NCBI GenBank assembly: GCA_012064415.1
Contig: SSNU01000090.1
Span: 1 to 64,000, forward strand
Length of the DNA stretch: 64,000 bases
DNA from: Gyrodactylus bullatarudis
Lineage: Eukaryota > Platyhelminthes > Monogenea > Gyrodactylidea > Gyrodactylidae
Reading direction: 5' to 3'
The position numbers were made by a program, and so were the translations under genes. The notes below the pieces were generated by a model. It was not told the origin of the DNA, did no database searches, and saw only the letters and a list, made by a program, of their open reading frames with translations. How positions within the stretch are numbered: the stretch's first letter is position 1; every line of letters starts with the position of its first letter. Below are positions 24,499 through 39,800 of this stretch, one piece after another.

Positions 24499-27233
24499 TC
24501 ACTCTTCATCATCTTCTGAAATATCTTCAGCTTCCCCATCAGTGTCATCGATAGAAGGAGATATTTCAATTTTGGATTTGGGACGAGAACTCTTGCTCGG
24601 TTTAACATCGCTGGCACTCTCTTCATCAGCTGACGAGATATCATCCATACATTGATTACGGTTCGTGATGGAAACAGCATGTTTTTTAACCTAATCAGGC
24701 AGAAAAAGAGCGAAAGTGAATTATTGATTTTTACATTTTAAAATGAGAGAAGAATAAAAAATATTTAATTGCGCACACCACGCTTACTTCTTTTGATTTT
24801 GACTTATTCGAGGAAGATTTTTTCGTCTTTTCATTACGTGCTAGTTTGGCCTTTGGCTTCTCAGCACTTGCATCACTCGGAAGTTCTTTTACCTCTTTAA
24901 TCGCTTCGTCGGAATCATTTTGCTGTAAAAGGAAAGGAGACTTTGAATAAGAATTCTTGTTCTTTTGGTCAACTGTATATTACAGGATAGAGTAGAAATT
25001 AAATTTTAACTAAAAGAAGTATCCTTACAGACTCAAAAAATGTAGTGGTTTTATTTGCCTCTGGGTAATGTGTAGAGATGTATTTTGTAAACTTGAACTC
25101 GACAATCGAGAGAGTTCAAAAGAAATTATTCAATCAGAGACAGAAATATTTATTCAAAATTCATTTATAACCCTGATAATTTAATCAATTTCGTTAGTGT
25201 GCAAGTTGGAAGTAATTTTGAATACATTTGGTTACTTTTGAGTAATTATCATACTTACTCCGGTGATTTTACATTTAAGATTCTATGGCAAAGAATAAAT
25301 TTAGAAATTTGTATGATAAATAGCTTCTATATGATGATTAACTTGTTTAGATAGATTAAAACTTGTTTATACATAAAAAATACTCACCAGTTCCTTGCCA
25401 ATGACTTTGGTCAACATAAAAATAAAAAATTCTTTAACTGTCATTCCAGGTTTTTGTGAGGCAAGAGAGCATGCATTTTTTTTCGACATGAATCTAAGTG
25501 AACGCCAGGTCCATTCTTCTTTGTTGATCTTCTTGTATTCTTCTTCAACTTTTTCTTCCGGCTTCAATTCAAGAATGGCATCAGCAAAATAATCTTCAAG
25601 GGTCATCTCAAACACTCGATTATTTGTACGATAAAAGTCGAGATGATGATCTGTAGTGGTCCATGGGAGTGCGTCGAGGCTAGCGTTACCAAAGCGGAAT
25701 ATCTTACGACCAGATCTATCGACAAGAGGATTGATTTTACGCTTTCTTAGAATCTTGGAGGGTTCAACCTCATTCTTGCCAATGAAAGAGGGACATCCAG
25801 AATTTTTCCACTCATTCCAGTGTGACTCTCGGCTGAGAATGTGATTTACAGCACCCAAGAATGATTCTTCACCAGTTTTTTCTCTTTTATCTTGATTAAA
25901 AAGAAAAAATATCTTATCACATCCAAAGTTAACAATATGAGGTTTTCACCTTATCAACTAACAAAAAGATAAGGTTAAAATAATAAATGAAACTAAGCGT
26001 TGAGTAGTTACTCAAGTGAAAAATTTATTAAAAGGATCATCAATTGTGGTCCTTGATAATGTCATTTTAATCATTAAAAATATCAAAACATAGTTACCTT
26101 TAAGATTGCAATCAAGCTGAGTGTTGACTTGAGATTTTTTGGCAAAAATCCATTTCTTTTGTTCATCAGAAAGGATTTGATCTTGAGTTTTAAACTTTAC
26201 GTTTGCCACCAAATAATGGAAAATAATAAGTATTTGAATGAGGATATTTCTTCTAAAGTTCATGTCCATAAGTTGAAGATGAATAAGCATTTCACTGGTA
26301 AGATACATTGAACTATGAGCTTTGGAGATAATATTCTTTTCTTCGTTGAAGTGAAAGATCTTAACAGACGAAAAAATATTCAGAACCTCATCAATTGCTT
26401 GTTGAAAAGATCTCCAGTTTTTAGCATCATAGCAGAGGGTTGGATTTTTGAAAAAACTCTGAAGAGACCAAAATTTTCGATAAAATTCAACACTCATAGA
26501 GTGCTTTTCCAGAAAGTCCTCATCTGGATTCTCAGAGTAAGTTATGTCTTTTTCTGAATTGAAATTACTCATAATATTCAAGCCAGATTTTTCATCAATA
26601 GGAAATAATTTGGTTAAGAATAACTGAATTCTACCACAAAATGCAGTATTCTGAGATTTTGAAAGTCTCTTAAGAAGATCTATAATTAATTGATATTAGG
26701 TTATGAAGTGATTGTGATGAGATATAAAACTAACCATTGCACATTCGAAGAAGTGTATTTCTCCCCGCAGCAAATAACGAAAGTTCTTTTAGATTCAATA
26801 TGGTTATCTCCATGAATGGAAAAAACATTTCACAGACATCAAGAGGACAAGTATTAAAAATGTCAGCAAACAATAAAAATGGCATAGATGAAGAGCAAAG
26901 ATCTGTAATAGCAATAGCAGCACAAGTTGAAACCAGTGATTTGACTTTATCAAAGTCTTTAATCTTAAGAGAAGAAAGAATCGACTCTCGTAGTGCTGAA
27001 TCAACAGGCATTTTCTTATCTCTCAAGTTAATCAGATTAACTTTTTCCTTTATTACATCGGGATTTATATCTGGATTCTTGAGGACATCCAATAAACTGA
27101 TAAAGTGCTCATCAAATGTTGACGATTCAATCATTTTTAAATTACAACTATATTCAAACAGAGAGGCATCAAGACTAGAATTGAATTTAATCATTTTTAG
27201 TACATCAACGAATGAAAATAATTCAACTTTCAA
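24499..27233 (-). CDS. THOC1: THOC1 (Hpr1), THO complex subunit (5 exons, 636 aa)
   Basis: Exons: 27233-26735, 26679-26098, 25890-25388, 24922-24788, 24690-24499; phases join throughout. THOC1 is a core subunit of the nuclear THO/TREX complex that couples transcription to mRNA export. Family-typical stretches are LQLMDMNFRRNILIQILII with DEQKKWI (middle), and HWNEWKNSGCPSF, KILRKRKINPLVD, EEEYKKINKEEWTWRSLRFM (about 370-480). The last 110 residues are K/S/E-rich and acidic (DDTDGEAEDISEDDEE). Human THOC1 (657 aa) ends in a death domain; I see none here, so the tail differs though the length is similar. AATAAA lies at 24442-24437. It is head-to-head with the next gene across 590 bp. Confidence 0.9.
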
Positions 27234-27823
27234 TTCGAAATTGACAATAAGTTAGTTCAGCGCTATCTATATTTTATCCTGTTTTTAAATATAAATCAAT
27301 TAGATAGCTTAAACTTCTCCAGATTATAGTATATTTTGATTGTACAGTGTTCCCTTTACATTTTACAATGTTGTATCACATTATCTTCAACTTAAAAATT
27401 TATTTTAACAGATCGAAGAGGAATATCATTCATTAAATAATACCTTTTTGAAGTAAGCAATAATTATTTATATCTTAAGTTTAAATTTTCAAATATAAAA
27501 TTGTTAACAATATTCACAGACAAATGATAAATCTTTTTGTTTGTGAAAAATTAATTCAGACTGACGTAATGTACTCAATTTGACAACTTTTTTCATCATT
27601 CAATCATGCATCCATTGATACTCTGAAATAATTAACATATTTGTCAGTTCAATTTTTCCTTATCAAACAAAAAAATCTATTGGATCTTTAGACAGCCAAT
27701 AACATTTGAGTTCTTTCGATAACTCCAGAAATACATTTATGAAAACTATCTTCTCAAGAATCACATTATAATGACTATAAAGGTTTGTTTATGGAGAAAA
27801 TCAACTTTTTCGATTAAAAAACC
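27234..27823. promoter_or_regulatory. Divergent promoter region between THOC1 and the 537-aa gene
   Basis: 590 bp of AT-rich DNA between two outward-facing start codons. It must hold the promoter of both genes or an unseen 5' leader exon. No specific motif recognised. Confidence 0.4.
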
Positions 27824-30800
27824 ATGAACAATTCTTCATTTGGATGTTCATGTACCTGTCATCATGCAAAATTTCGTCCGAATGAGAATCTTGGATATTT
27901 ATGTCAGACAGGAAATAATTCATCTCATACCCTGCCCATAAGCAATATCCCCATTCAGAGAAATTATAACCACGATGTGAGTTATTCTTTTGATTTAATA
28001 AGTATTTACAAATTTTTGATACAGAAAAATACAGAATCAGGTTAGCAATTTAATCCAACTCACATAAGAAAGATAAGTTTAGGCATAATAAAAAACTATT
28101 TATGAAATCTATCTTAATCATTTCTGCATAAAAATACAAAATATGAATTAATTCAAAAATATTTGCTTTCAAATAGCAGTTATTTTTTGGCTCTCTAACT
28201 CAAGTACCACTCGACTAGTTTCCAGTTAAAAATATAAAAATGAATTATTTAAATTTTTCATTATGAAAAATTATCTCAATACCAATTTAGATCAAATAAC
28301 TCTTACCATAGAAAAACTTTATTCATGAACTGATGAAAATCACAAAATATCCAATCACGTTTATTAATGCGACTACTGTGTGTAATCATGATTTTTATTC
28401 TTCAATTTATTTGAATTGCAATTTTTTTTAATTTTGCCCTTTTTTCACTCTGTGTATCCTTTTGAATAGGAATATTTTTTTGCCTCAAACTTGACGCTTG
28501 AATTATCCCTGTCTACTTGAGATTCCTGAATTGTTCGCAGTGTGTGCGTACTAGAGAGTAATTGTTTTTGTTACCTGAGGCAAGTACAATTTATTTTACC
28601 TTGACAAATAATAATGGAATAAAATCTCTTTGAAACAATATCAAAGCCTAATTCTTGACTGATACAGTACTATAAAATAATATAAAATTCGTTCTTGTCT
28701 GTTTATCCGAACGAAGAACGCTATAAAATTGACTTCGTGCACTGTTTAGAAGAAGAGTCAGTTATTTTTCTTCCTTGATAAAATCTTTTTTGATAAATTT
28801 TTACCTTGAATTTATTGATAGGTCAAATTCGGATTAGAATTTCTATGCACTTTGAATCTTGCTCACTTCTTTCTCTTATTATTATTCGTAGAAAAGAAAG
28901 TTAAAGTCTTTTGACTATGTTTTTTGTTTATTGTGTATTTTTAATTACAATAATCTGACAGTTGGATTATAATCAATGTAGCTGGAAATCATTTTGCAGT
29001 CTTTGTCTCAAGTATCAGAGTTTATCTTGATAAATAGGACTAAAATTTGTAGTCTCTCCTTCGTTATTCTCTAAAAAGTGTAGTAGTTGAAAGGACTTGG
29101 ACTTGATAATCTTTGTGTCTGTGTGTGTAATTATTTTTTGAAAAAAATACAAAAGCTGTATTTATTATTCAATAGAATTTGTATCCTTCTTCTCCATTCA
29201 AAATTATTCAAGCTGTACTGTATTTCGTGTTAGGATTAAATCTTATCCAAAAAAGAGAGTATATTTTTTTCAATATTTAATTTATAAACTACCATATGCT
29301 TTTGACTGAGAATATGCTTATTGTTAACTCTGTCGGTTTCGAGGGTCTCCTACAATTGACCAAGAAGAAGCTATATAATAAATAGTGAAAAGGAGTATTT
29401 TATCTTTCAATGAAACTCAAACCATTTTACTATAAAGCCTAAAATTCTTTTATTGACAGCTTTGTATTTATGTTTTTGGCAAGTTATAAAAACTTTCCTT
29501 CTAAATATATTTAGATAAAGGGTAAAATATACATACCTCAGGGGTAAGAATAAACTCAATTTTTAAAGTTTCACTTTCCTCCTCCAAAGTCTCCATTCAC
29601 GTCTCTCTTTTTCTCTCTTGCCATTTTTGTTATCTACAATAAAGTGGAGAGAAAAAGAATTGCCTTGATACAATTGTTGTAGGGAGAGAGAGAGAAGGCA
29701 ATAAAAAAGAATTACCACACCATCACTATGGATGTATATAAATAATCAGAGAGTTGTCAGAATTTTGAATCGCGTTGGCTACTTGAAGGAAATTTTCTCA
29801 ATTCTATTATATTAGGAGTTTGATTTTCAGGGTGGTGGGATTGATTTTGGTGTCACTTTTCACTTAATAATAATAATAGAATTTGTATTTTTATGATGGA
29901 CATTGTGTGTAAGATTATAAATTCTTGTTGTATCCTCTCTGGATGATGGTCGAAAGCTGACAAAGTAAAAAATGGGTTCGAGTTCAAATGAAATTAGTTG
30001 GACATTTTTACTCATGGGGACGGATTTTAATTTGTTAAGAAATACAACGTCATGGTACTCTAGTTGTACATTTCACTTGTCTAACATATAAATTAGTTAT
30101 GGTAATCGATAAAATTTTAGAAAGACACTTGATCCTTGTATTAATGTATTAATAATAATAAAAGTCAGTCATAATATTAATCATATTCAATGTTCCCTTC
30201 TCATAGTCTATTTATCTGTATTAATTAATTAACATTTATTATTAGATAGGCATCTTTCTGTCTCTCCTTCTTTGTATTTTCTTGAGTACAGTAAATATAT
30301 TAAACTATAAATACCTCAATCAAAATAAAAGCGTAATTAATTTATTTTTAGCCAAATTAAGAATCTCAAGAGCGTATTATTTATTGTATTCTCAAATCGT
30401 AGATTGATCCGATCAGAATGCAATGTAAAATTGAACGTAGAATCCAGAAAATAACGTACTCCAGTTTATTGTCGATATCTCACTTGTATGGGATTAAAAG
30501 CGTCAGTTAGAAGGTCGCATTTTTAGAAATTTTTAGAGATCATAGAACTTATGTTCTTAATAGCCGAAAAGATAATCTAGAACAAGGTATTTTTTAATGC
30601 ATGATATTCATAAGTTGCTCCATCGAGTTGTTCAGCAATCAGATTGGATGAATTTCCAAATAAATTCTCTTATTGAAAAAAGTTCCTTTTGAATTACTCA
30701 CAAGTAGAAACGAATTTCAAATAGATCAGAAACTGGTAAAACTAAGTGAAAGCGAAAAAATTCTGTCTAAAAATTCTAATAAAAGCTAAAACTTTATTGA

Positions 30801-33800
30801 TTTATAAAGCTGTAGATATCAGGGCGAGCAAAAATAATACCAAAATTGAACTTAAAGTTTATTAAATATCTTCATTGAATATTAGCAAAAGTTAATTTAA
30901 TAATATTAATTGAAGATTTCAGATTCTGTTATGGATCAAAATAATTTTCATATTGATTCTGTCTTCTATATTGCCTTTTTGCACAATACGATTAAATAGT
31001 AATCTTAATTTTTTGAGAATTGTCTAACCTTATAAGAACAGTTTGCACTATTCGGGACTACACATTTAGTTTTACCTGGGCCTGAAAATTTTGAATAGTA
31101 AGGCTATTCTGAAAAGCCTTCTTTCCGAAATAAATAGTATTTTACCGATAAACTCATTTTATAAGTAAATTATGTGAAGCCTTAAAACTTGGTTTCTCGT
31201 TTTGTGAAGCCTGCTTTTTTAAATGATCTTTCGTAGATGTGATTATACAAACCGATCAAAACCATTTAGATTTATTGGCATTTTGTTGTCCTGCTAATTA
31301 GTTGTGATTAATCAAGTCTTGAAAAAGTATCGAAAGATTTCAGAGTCGAGTTGATCTCATTATTCTTCTCAAAATGAATCAAGAATGGCAAAGTTTAGTC
31401 ATCTGTAAAATCACCATAAAACAATGTTCCCACTTCTTTATGTATACTCCATAAGCAGTACTTATTATAGAAAGACATAGATGAATTTGTTATTATCTTT
31501 TCTCTGGCTTCCTCTTCTCTTTCTCTCTCCCTTTATTCAATATCAATGGTTTTTGCCAATCAAAAAATATGCACCAAAGGAAGAATACAAATAGATACCC
31601 CTATATATCCGGACTTTTGTATTGAATAGCTTAGACATCTCATGGAGGAAGTTGTAGTAGTGTAGATATATAAATCCTGAGATGGTCTCTTTTATTAATT
31701 GCATCGTAGCAGTACTACTAACATACTCCATGAATTTAATAATGTTTGACAACTAACTCATTTACCCGAGTCATCATCAAGGAATCACTAGATTCTAAAC
31801 TTTGGGTTTGCGTTTTTGTATTCAAATTTGGGAAAGCTAATCGATAAGATTTTCCGTTTCATCAGTTTATTAAAAAAATATATTTTTTCCTGTTAAATTT
31901 CGGAATATGCTTCCTTCTCTTCTGTCCACTTGATTTTTCTTGCCTATCTCATCATCATCTATAATTATTCAATTTCCTATGAATCTTTTCCTTTATCTCT
32001 TCTGTCTCTCTCTCGCCCTCTCCCTCTTGTCGACATGATCAAGAGAAGAAATTTTCAATATGATTCATTAACTTAACTTTCTGATTATTGAAGAAGAAAA
32101 AGAAGAAGATAGAATAGAAATGAGCAAACTGAGGAGAAATCATTCACACTGATAGTTGTTATTCAGCGAAGCCTGAAATGATTATTGTAACAAGAATTTG
32201 AGTTGAACTTTCGATTCGTAGATACACCCTAAATCATTTGATGATCATCAAAAAATCAGTTAATCCTTATATAAATTTCGCGAAGCCTTCTTTCAGGAAA
32301 CTTTGGTCACAGATATTCACGGCGTTGCTATACCTTTCTGTGAGAATCTCCTTTAAATATATACAGAAAAATTGCTTACTTGTCCAAAGATTCAACAGAA
32401 AAGAGTGGTGTAAAACTGAATTTTTAAAACTATCAACAGTACAATCCTGCGATAGATTTTAGGTTTAGTAAACAAATACAGAGGATTTTATTAACCCTTG
32501 CACTGGAAATGCTTGATTTAACATATTTTATAAATTGGGGTCCATTGGACCCCAAACTCTGATTATCAAATATTAAACTATCAGAACTCTAGAAAGTACA
32601 AAAATGTATTTATTATTGGAAATAAATAAATTATTCTAATTTTGGTATTTTAGAAAAGCATTGATCGCAAATAATCTGGCCATGTTCTTGGCAGGTCTTC
32701 CTCTCACATTTGCTGCATGTTGTTCTAGTTTTCCTGTCTCTTTCTCTTGGACATAAACCACACCGGGCTTTGCTTACAGAAAGAACTTTTTGTTTCTTGA
32801 ACGGAGGGTCTACTGTCAAAGGCTCATCTTGAGAAATTTCCATAAGTTTCCTTGAAAGACATTTCAAAAATTCTCTTCTAGAATATTTTTTCACATTCAA
32901 GCTGTCTGGCCATTTCAGACTATATAAGACATAAGCATTGTATGCTGCGATATCCAGCATATTCCAGAACACTGCTAAGGGCCATCGTTTAGTTGCTCTT
33001 CTACATGAATAATTCTCGATGAGTAAATCCAAAGTATCAACTCCTCCCTTTGTGCTGTTATAGTATTTTATCATCTCCGGTTTTACTTCTTCATCTTTAG
33101 CGTTAGTATGGAGGGTTGATAGAAGAAGAACAGGTTTGTTCTTCTTTTGACCAAATCTTAGAATTGTAGCTCCATTGCTGTGGATGTATTCTTTTTTTCC
33201 TTCTTCTATGGTGTTTACTTGAAAAGAAATGGGCAGAAAAGATTTATTCTTTCGACATGTTCCGACAAGGGCAGTTTTATTATTCTTCAAATACATAGCA
33301 AGATCATAAGTAGTGAAAAAGTTGTCACAAGTGAGTGTCCTGCCGGAATTTAGCATTTTATGCATTAGTTGTCTTACTACTCTGGATCCTTGTCCAACTT
33401 CTGGTTGACCATTTTCTTTACCAATGTAAATATCCGCATTCACTAAATAGGAGTTTTTGGCATCGCATGCCGCCCAAATCTTTAATCCATATTTACCGGG
33501 CTTAGAAGGCATGTAAACTTTAAAAGGACACCTTCCTCTAAAACTAATGAGTTGTTCATCAATAGTAATTTGTTCGGAAGGAATATAAGATTATCGAAAC
33601 GAATAAATTGTTTGATAACACAATATCTGGAATATGACAGGACTCTGTGAATAGGGTATTTACTATCTTCATCCCAAAGCTCTGACAGATCCATATTTCT
33701 ATGTTTACTGACTCCGAAGTAGAGTGAAATACCCATCCATTTCTGCAGCTCTTCGAGGGTTATTGGTGAGGATTTCGACTTTTTAAATCCCATATAGAGA

Positions 33801-36800
33801 TTGGAATATTTTACAACATCTTCCAAAATTGATAAATCTATCAGAAGATGAAAAAAGTCAGACCTGGTCAACCATTTTACGAGAATGAAGCGTTAATCCA
33901 CTTCTGAAGTTTATGATGTTATGTGCTGGAGTTTGGGAGTTGATGGGGGGTAAAGATGAATACTTGATAAAATTAATTAATGTTAAAATCTATTCTCAGA
34001 ATTTTCTGAGAACAAAGGTAGAAATTCTCAAATTCTTCTACTCATTCCTCAAATTCTCCGATTATGTCCCCTCAAGAAAGGTCCCCTCTAATCTTTCCAT
34101 TAAATTAATCTTATTACAGTATTTTATTAACAATACATGGGCTGAATTTATCTTACGCAAACTCGATTAGTCTTCATTTGGTTCTTAAAGTTTATTTCAG
34201 CTCTGAGTTTTAAATGTTTCAAGTATTTTTCGTAAGGATTGTGTATATTTCTGTTCAGTTTGAGTTGTAGTGGGATTGAGGCTTTTCAACCTTCAAAATT
34301 AATTTATTAAATGAACTGATAATAAAAATAAACTCTGGGTTCCATATTATGGCTTAACATTATTCATTGAAATTTTCAAACTCATCTGCGTGCCGACTTA
34401 CAACTATGTATTCTAAGCATTACTGTATTCTGTATTGAGGCATGTCCACTTATATCATTCATGTTTGAAAATCCTGAATTTTTCAAATCGCTGGTCAATT
34501 TTCATTGAATTCTTACTGCTACTAGTCCACTAGTCAATAATCGGTTTTGCAAAAATCTTGAGAATAAAAAATGTTTTAAAAGAATAATTTTTAATAACTT
34601 CTACATTTTAGAAATTAGAATACTCGAGATTAAACCCTGATAGTCAAATAAAACCTTTAGATTGGATCAAAAATAAACTTACCATTGGCCAAAGTGTAGA
34701 AATAATCAAAACATTCAAGAAATAAATCTTTATTTTTCTAAACCATCAAATTTGTTTTTATGGGCGTTCAACAATCAAACATAAAAATAACTAATAAAAA
34801 CATTGGGATGGGACTTTTATTTTAATAAACTGGATCTTGTATCTTTCCCCTTTACAAACTTTCACTTCTCATCTCAGAGGTCATTTTCATTTCATCCTCT
34901 GAGAGATACTGGTCACTCCCATCCCCAAAGTTCTTTTGATAATTTTACCCTTTTCATAAATTATTCATATACTCTGTTGATTATACCAGCAGCTATAGAA
35001 TTGTAAAATATTTCCAATTACTATTACAAAATGTATTACATTTTCCAAATTCCCTCTCTAATCTTTTTCCTTTTGATTGTTAGATTCTTTTTCATCATGT
35101 CTCATTAATTTCTTTTCTTTCTACTAAAATGGCAAAGAATGCCTCACACCAACACTAATTAGCTCTCCATTCTTTATCAATAACGCAAAGTTGGTCGATA
35201 TGAAGTAGGGAATCTATGGTTCTTAGAAGAATCTCAATTTTTTAATGAAAAATTGGAAATTAAGATTATGAGACCAATTTAAGAAAAAATTGAGGACAAG
35301 TTTTTGATGAAAATTAGCTTTAGACTGAGAAAAATTAGTTTTAATTTAATTTTTTCGAATTTTATATCTTTCGGGAGAAAATAAATTCTTCGGCATTATT
35401 GATTTATTTTCTTCATAAAAAAATAATGATACCCCTTTTTCTCAGTCAGTCTGGAATTTTAATTTTATGTTTCCAAAATTTCTACTATCCAAGGAAAAAT
35501 AAGTCTCCTACAGTCCTCACAATATGCATAGAATAAATTTTACCCAGGCCACAGAGAAGTAATCCTTATAGGCATTCTTGGGAGCTCTTCAAGAATGATA
35601 ATTTGAAAATAATATTTTATTTTTTAAAATACATTCAATGTTACCTTGGTAATTTAAATTTTTATCCATCATTCAATTTGAGATCTCGTTTTTTACATAC
35701 AGAATAATTTTACTAAACAAACAAAAAATAAGTCTGTAAAAAATCATGAATTTTTCCTATTGCTTAATGGGACTCATTGAATATCAACTTCCCTTTCAAC
35801 TTAAAATTTTTGTTGATTTTGAACATTTTAAATACGATTTAATACCGCTTTTTCGAATCAACTCGAGTGAACTATTCTCGATTCGGCTACAGAAGTTAAT
35901 CCACATCTTCATATCTACTAGCTTTACAAAATCACCATTTCGAATTTGTGCCAAGATACTCAAATGAATAATGCCAAAACTATATTCATCTTAAACTCAT
36001 CTTTTTTGTTTGGGTTTTCTGGCCTCTCTGGGAAGCTGTCATTGACTAAAACTACATCTCGATTTAAGAAACAAGTTAAACACTTGTAACCAAGTGTTTA
36101 GTCACATTCTATGTATTTTACGTGCTGAGCTCTGTAAAGAGAGATTTAGCAATGTAGCTGATTATCAGGAAATATCACGGGAATAACTAACAAGATTGAC
36201 TAGGATTGTCAAAAAAAACTCTTGCGAGAAATTCATTCAAAGTCCATTTGTATTTCTTTCATTTTATGCATTTTTATTTTTAGAAAATAAATTCTCCTCC
36301 TTGAGAAATCTCTTTCGCTCATACATTTTGGCTGGTTTCTTTTACAATAAAAATTATTCACACACACACACACCAACATTGAAATTTCCCCACAAAAACT
36401 CACTCACTCAAGATGAAGAATGTTAGATTATTTTCACTCAATTCTTCTTATCTCCCCTTATTCTGATGAGTTTATATCGCAACGGAAAGACAACGAAGAG
36501 AGGAGAAGAAGAAAAAAGAGATAAACTTACATAAGAGAATTGGGAAAAATGTTTTCTTATCGAAAATTGGCGCTAGGTTACTTTTCATACAGAGGGCAGA
36601 TGTAAACTGATCCTCTTCCTAGTCAAGTTTATTCATTTTTTTCAAAGAGAAATTCATCCTCTACCAACTAACTAACTGACTGACTGGCTGGCTGGCTGTA
36701 TATACAATCAAGAAGCACTAAATTCATAAACTTTGTTCGTGTGCAAAGAGATATATCAGAGAGCGAGCACAAGGAAGAGGGAGATGGAGGTATGGTGTTT

Positions 36801-39800
36801 ATTTCCATACAGAAAGAGAGAGAGATGCCTTTGGTTTGGTAGTAGTTGGGAATTTTGTTCCGGAAATCGATTTTCTGTCAAGTTATCAATTAAAAATAAA
36901 AGTCAAGGAAGGGATAGGGGAAATTTTAATTTCTGAATTTTAATTCCTCTGAAGAATTAAATCTCTCCTTCTCTTGTAGACTCACTAAAGACAAGAAATT
37001 ATACTCTCTACCTATACATGTAAAGTTGGTTGATATGAAATTCATTTTTTCCATCAAGAACATTTGAACATGTTAAAGATTTTTTCAGAAATCCATGTCC
37101 ATTTTTGACGCCCAATTCCCGTTCGTTTGAACTTTGAGCTGAATCTATTCAAATGCTTAGTTTGAGAGTTGAATTTTGATTGCTTGATCATTTTCATTTC
37201 TTGAAAATCAACAGAATTTCGATAGTTATATCCCAAAATCCTACAAAATTTGTCGTAAATTTATTAACGACATTCAATTTTCCTGTCTTCTTTGACCAAT
37301 TTCTTTGCCGTCGAATTGAGCTATAAAAATGATGCTTTTTCGAATTCTTGATGAAAAAATTGAGATTATTGTAAAAATCATATGTTTCCAACTTTATACC
37401 AATTAGCTTTATGTTCGAATGAGATATCCTTCAAAATGTTTAACTCATAAAAATACACCAAAATCATTTTAATTTTTTGCCCAATTTTATTGACTTTGAA
37501 ATACTGATGGATATTTAAAAGTTGACTACTTTAGCTCAAAATCATTCCCTTTTTAAAAAATATAAGTGGACTCATTTTAATCAGTAAAAAAATTACACAG
37601 GGCTCTCACTACATTTATCATATAAATACAGCCCAATACTAAAGAGCTAGATAAATAGATTGAGTAAAAGAAAAGTAAAATTTTCACAGTGAGTGTGGTA
37701 ATTGAGGTAGATTAGGAATTTGACGAACATTGGGACATGAATAATTGATTCTGCCTCTACCGTTTCCTCGTTCTCTCATTTTGATCAATTCCTTAAGCTC
37801 TATTGCAAAAATATGACATTATTTTTTTCTCTGAGGTGAACACGTGAAAAACCTACTTATGATATTTCCCTGTATATTTAGTTGGTAAGAAATTATGTAC
37901 TCTTTTCATCCCCTTTTAAATTATTGATAAGAGTAATTATTGCAAAGTGTGCAATGAGTTAAATACGTTTCATGTAGTTTTTTACATTTCTTGAACAAAG
38001 TTTTAGTTGATTCTTGTATAAGACAATTAATTCCTCCCTTGCTCGCATATTCATGTCAGGAAAATCTATCACTATTTTCATGAGAATGATTTTTCAGTGC
38101 CAAATGAAGGTAAAACCTCAGGAATCATCATAAACACTAGAATTAATACTACATGAGCTAACCATTGTGTAAACTCTAAGAAAAGATCTCTTCCTGGCAG
38201 CTCTGTCACTAGACTGTTCATTACCGAAATCAAATTTAGTAATCTTATACAGATAGACCAAAACTAGCCAGAAAAAACATGATCAGGTAGCAAGCGAACA
38301 ACATTATAGTCAATCTATGCCGAACAGCTCCCTGAAGAACTACTTGGTTCAAAATCATAATTAGTAATCTGAGCATTTTCCTTTTTCTAATTAACTAAAG
38401 GTTTAATTCACAGTAATCTTCTTACATCTCCTCAAACATTGCCTATTTTTTTGTTTGAATGAATTTAGAATCCATTTTTGAGGATAAAAAAATTTAATCA
38501 AACTTGAGAACGGGGGAAATTTTTCTGTTTTAACGAGATGGGACATTTTACCTAATTTCAATACGAATTTATTTTATTTCACTAATGAAATTTAGATCAA
38601 TTCCCCATAGACGAGGAAAGGGAATTTCCATTTTGTATAGAATTTTCAAAATTGTCTAAAATATTCCCTCTTTTTATCTCCTCTCTTTTTTTACAACTGA
38701 TATCATGAAGATGATGTTATTGCAGTTAAAATAATATACAATGTGATGATAATTAAAATCCTAATCATTTGTATTTACAGTTGTGAACCTGCTACGAAAA
38801 AAAAATTTCCAATAACAATTTTGATTCTTATCCGATTTTAGATCAAAGAGTTTCTTTAAATGAATTGAAAGAGTTCATGGTCACTCTAAATAATATACTG
38901 TTATTCAAAACAAACAAAATATGGTTTTTTTTAAAGAATGTGAATGAATTTTCTTTTACTCTCTTGTAGGCCTATCTAGAACTCTTATTACTCAATTAAA
39001 GTAGGCTCATCAATAATTCGCATGAATCTCACTTCATTCATTTGTTTGTCATTTCCCATCAATCTTTTCGGATTAATGTTCTTTATTTCCTTGTGTGAAA
39101 AATAAAATTAGTTTTTTTACACAAAAAGTGATTAGTCTGATTAAATCAGTTGAGCTATTTTATTTTTTTCAAAACACAGACATGATAAGAAGCGAGAATG
39201 AGGAGAATAAGACAGAGTAAAGGATTGAAAAAATAAATCATTAGCTCTGCGTGCTATCACTTAATCTACATCAATCTGATTTTTCTCTATACGTTTATTA
39301 ATAACTATTACAGTACTATTAAATAAATCTATATATATACAATGCACATATACATTACACGGTATACAAAAAATTTTCTACTCGCGTGATTTTCACATAT
39401 TTTGTATAGTTTTCTTTACTGATCCCGAAACTGAAAACCGTTTTTGTAAATTTAAAATATGTTTGCAATCTCCACACTGAGCCAAAGATTTCGATTCTAA
39501 TTTTTATTGGATTCAAATTATTGGGCTTATTATTAAGTTCAATATAAAGAGTGACATGTCATTTTGAAGATAATATTATGTAGAATAACATAAAATTTAT
39601 TTATTTCGATAGAACTTTATTTTGGTTTGATTTCTACACCTTTAAAGTGCTTAAAATGCCTATATCAGACTTGTCATATTCAGATTATTTTGATTCGAGT
39701 AATATCAATCGATTCGTTACATCGAGCTGAGAAATTTTTTTTAAAATCAAGTTTCTAGCTCAGAATAGTAAAAGGTTATGGGGGTTTTCCTCTTAGAAAT

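Noticed and set aside
26315..27255. Plus-strand frames of 80 and 172 codons opposite THOC1
   Set aside because: They lie antisense to exons with strong family resemblance; no independent support.
29582..29700. Possible microRNA-type hairpin in a CT/GA-rich stretch
   Set aside because: Pairing comes mostly from simple CT and GA runs, and no defined arm of about 22 nt stands out.
29940..29985. GGGTTCGAGTTCAAAT resembling a tRNA T-arm
   Set aside because: No acceptor stem, D-arm or anticodon arm can be folded around it.
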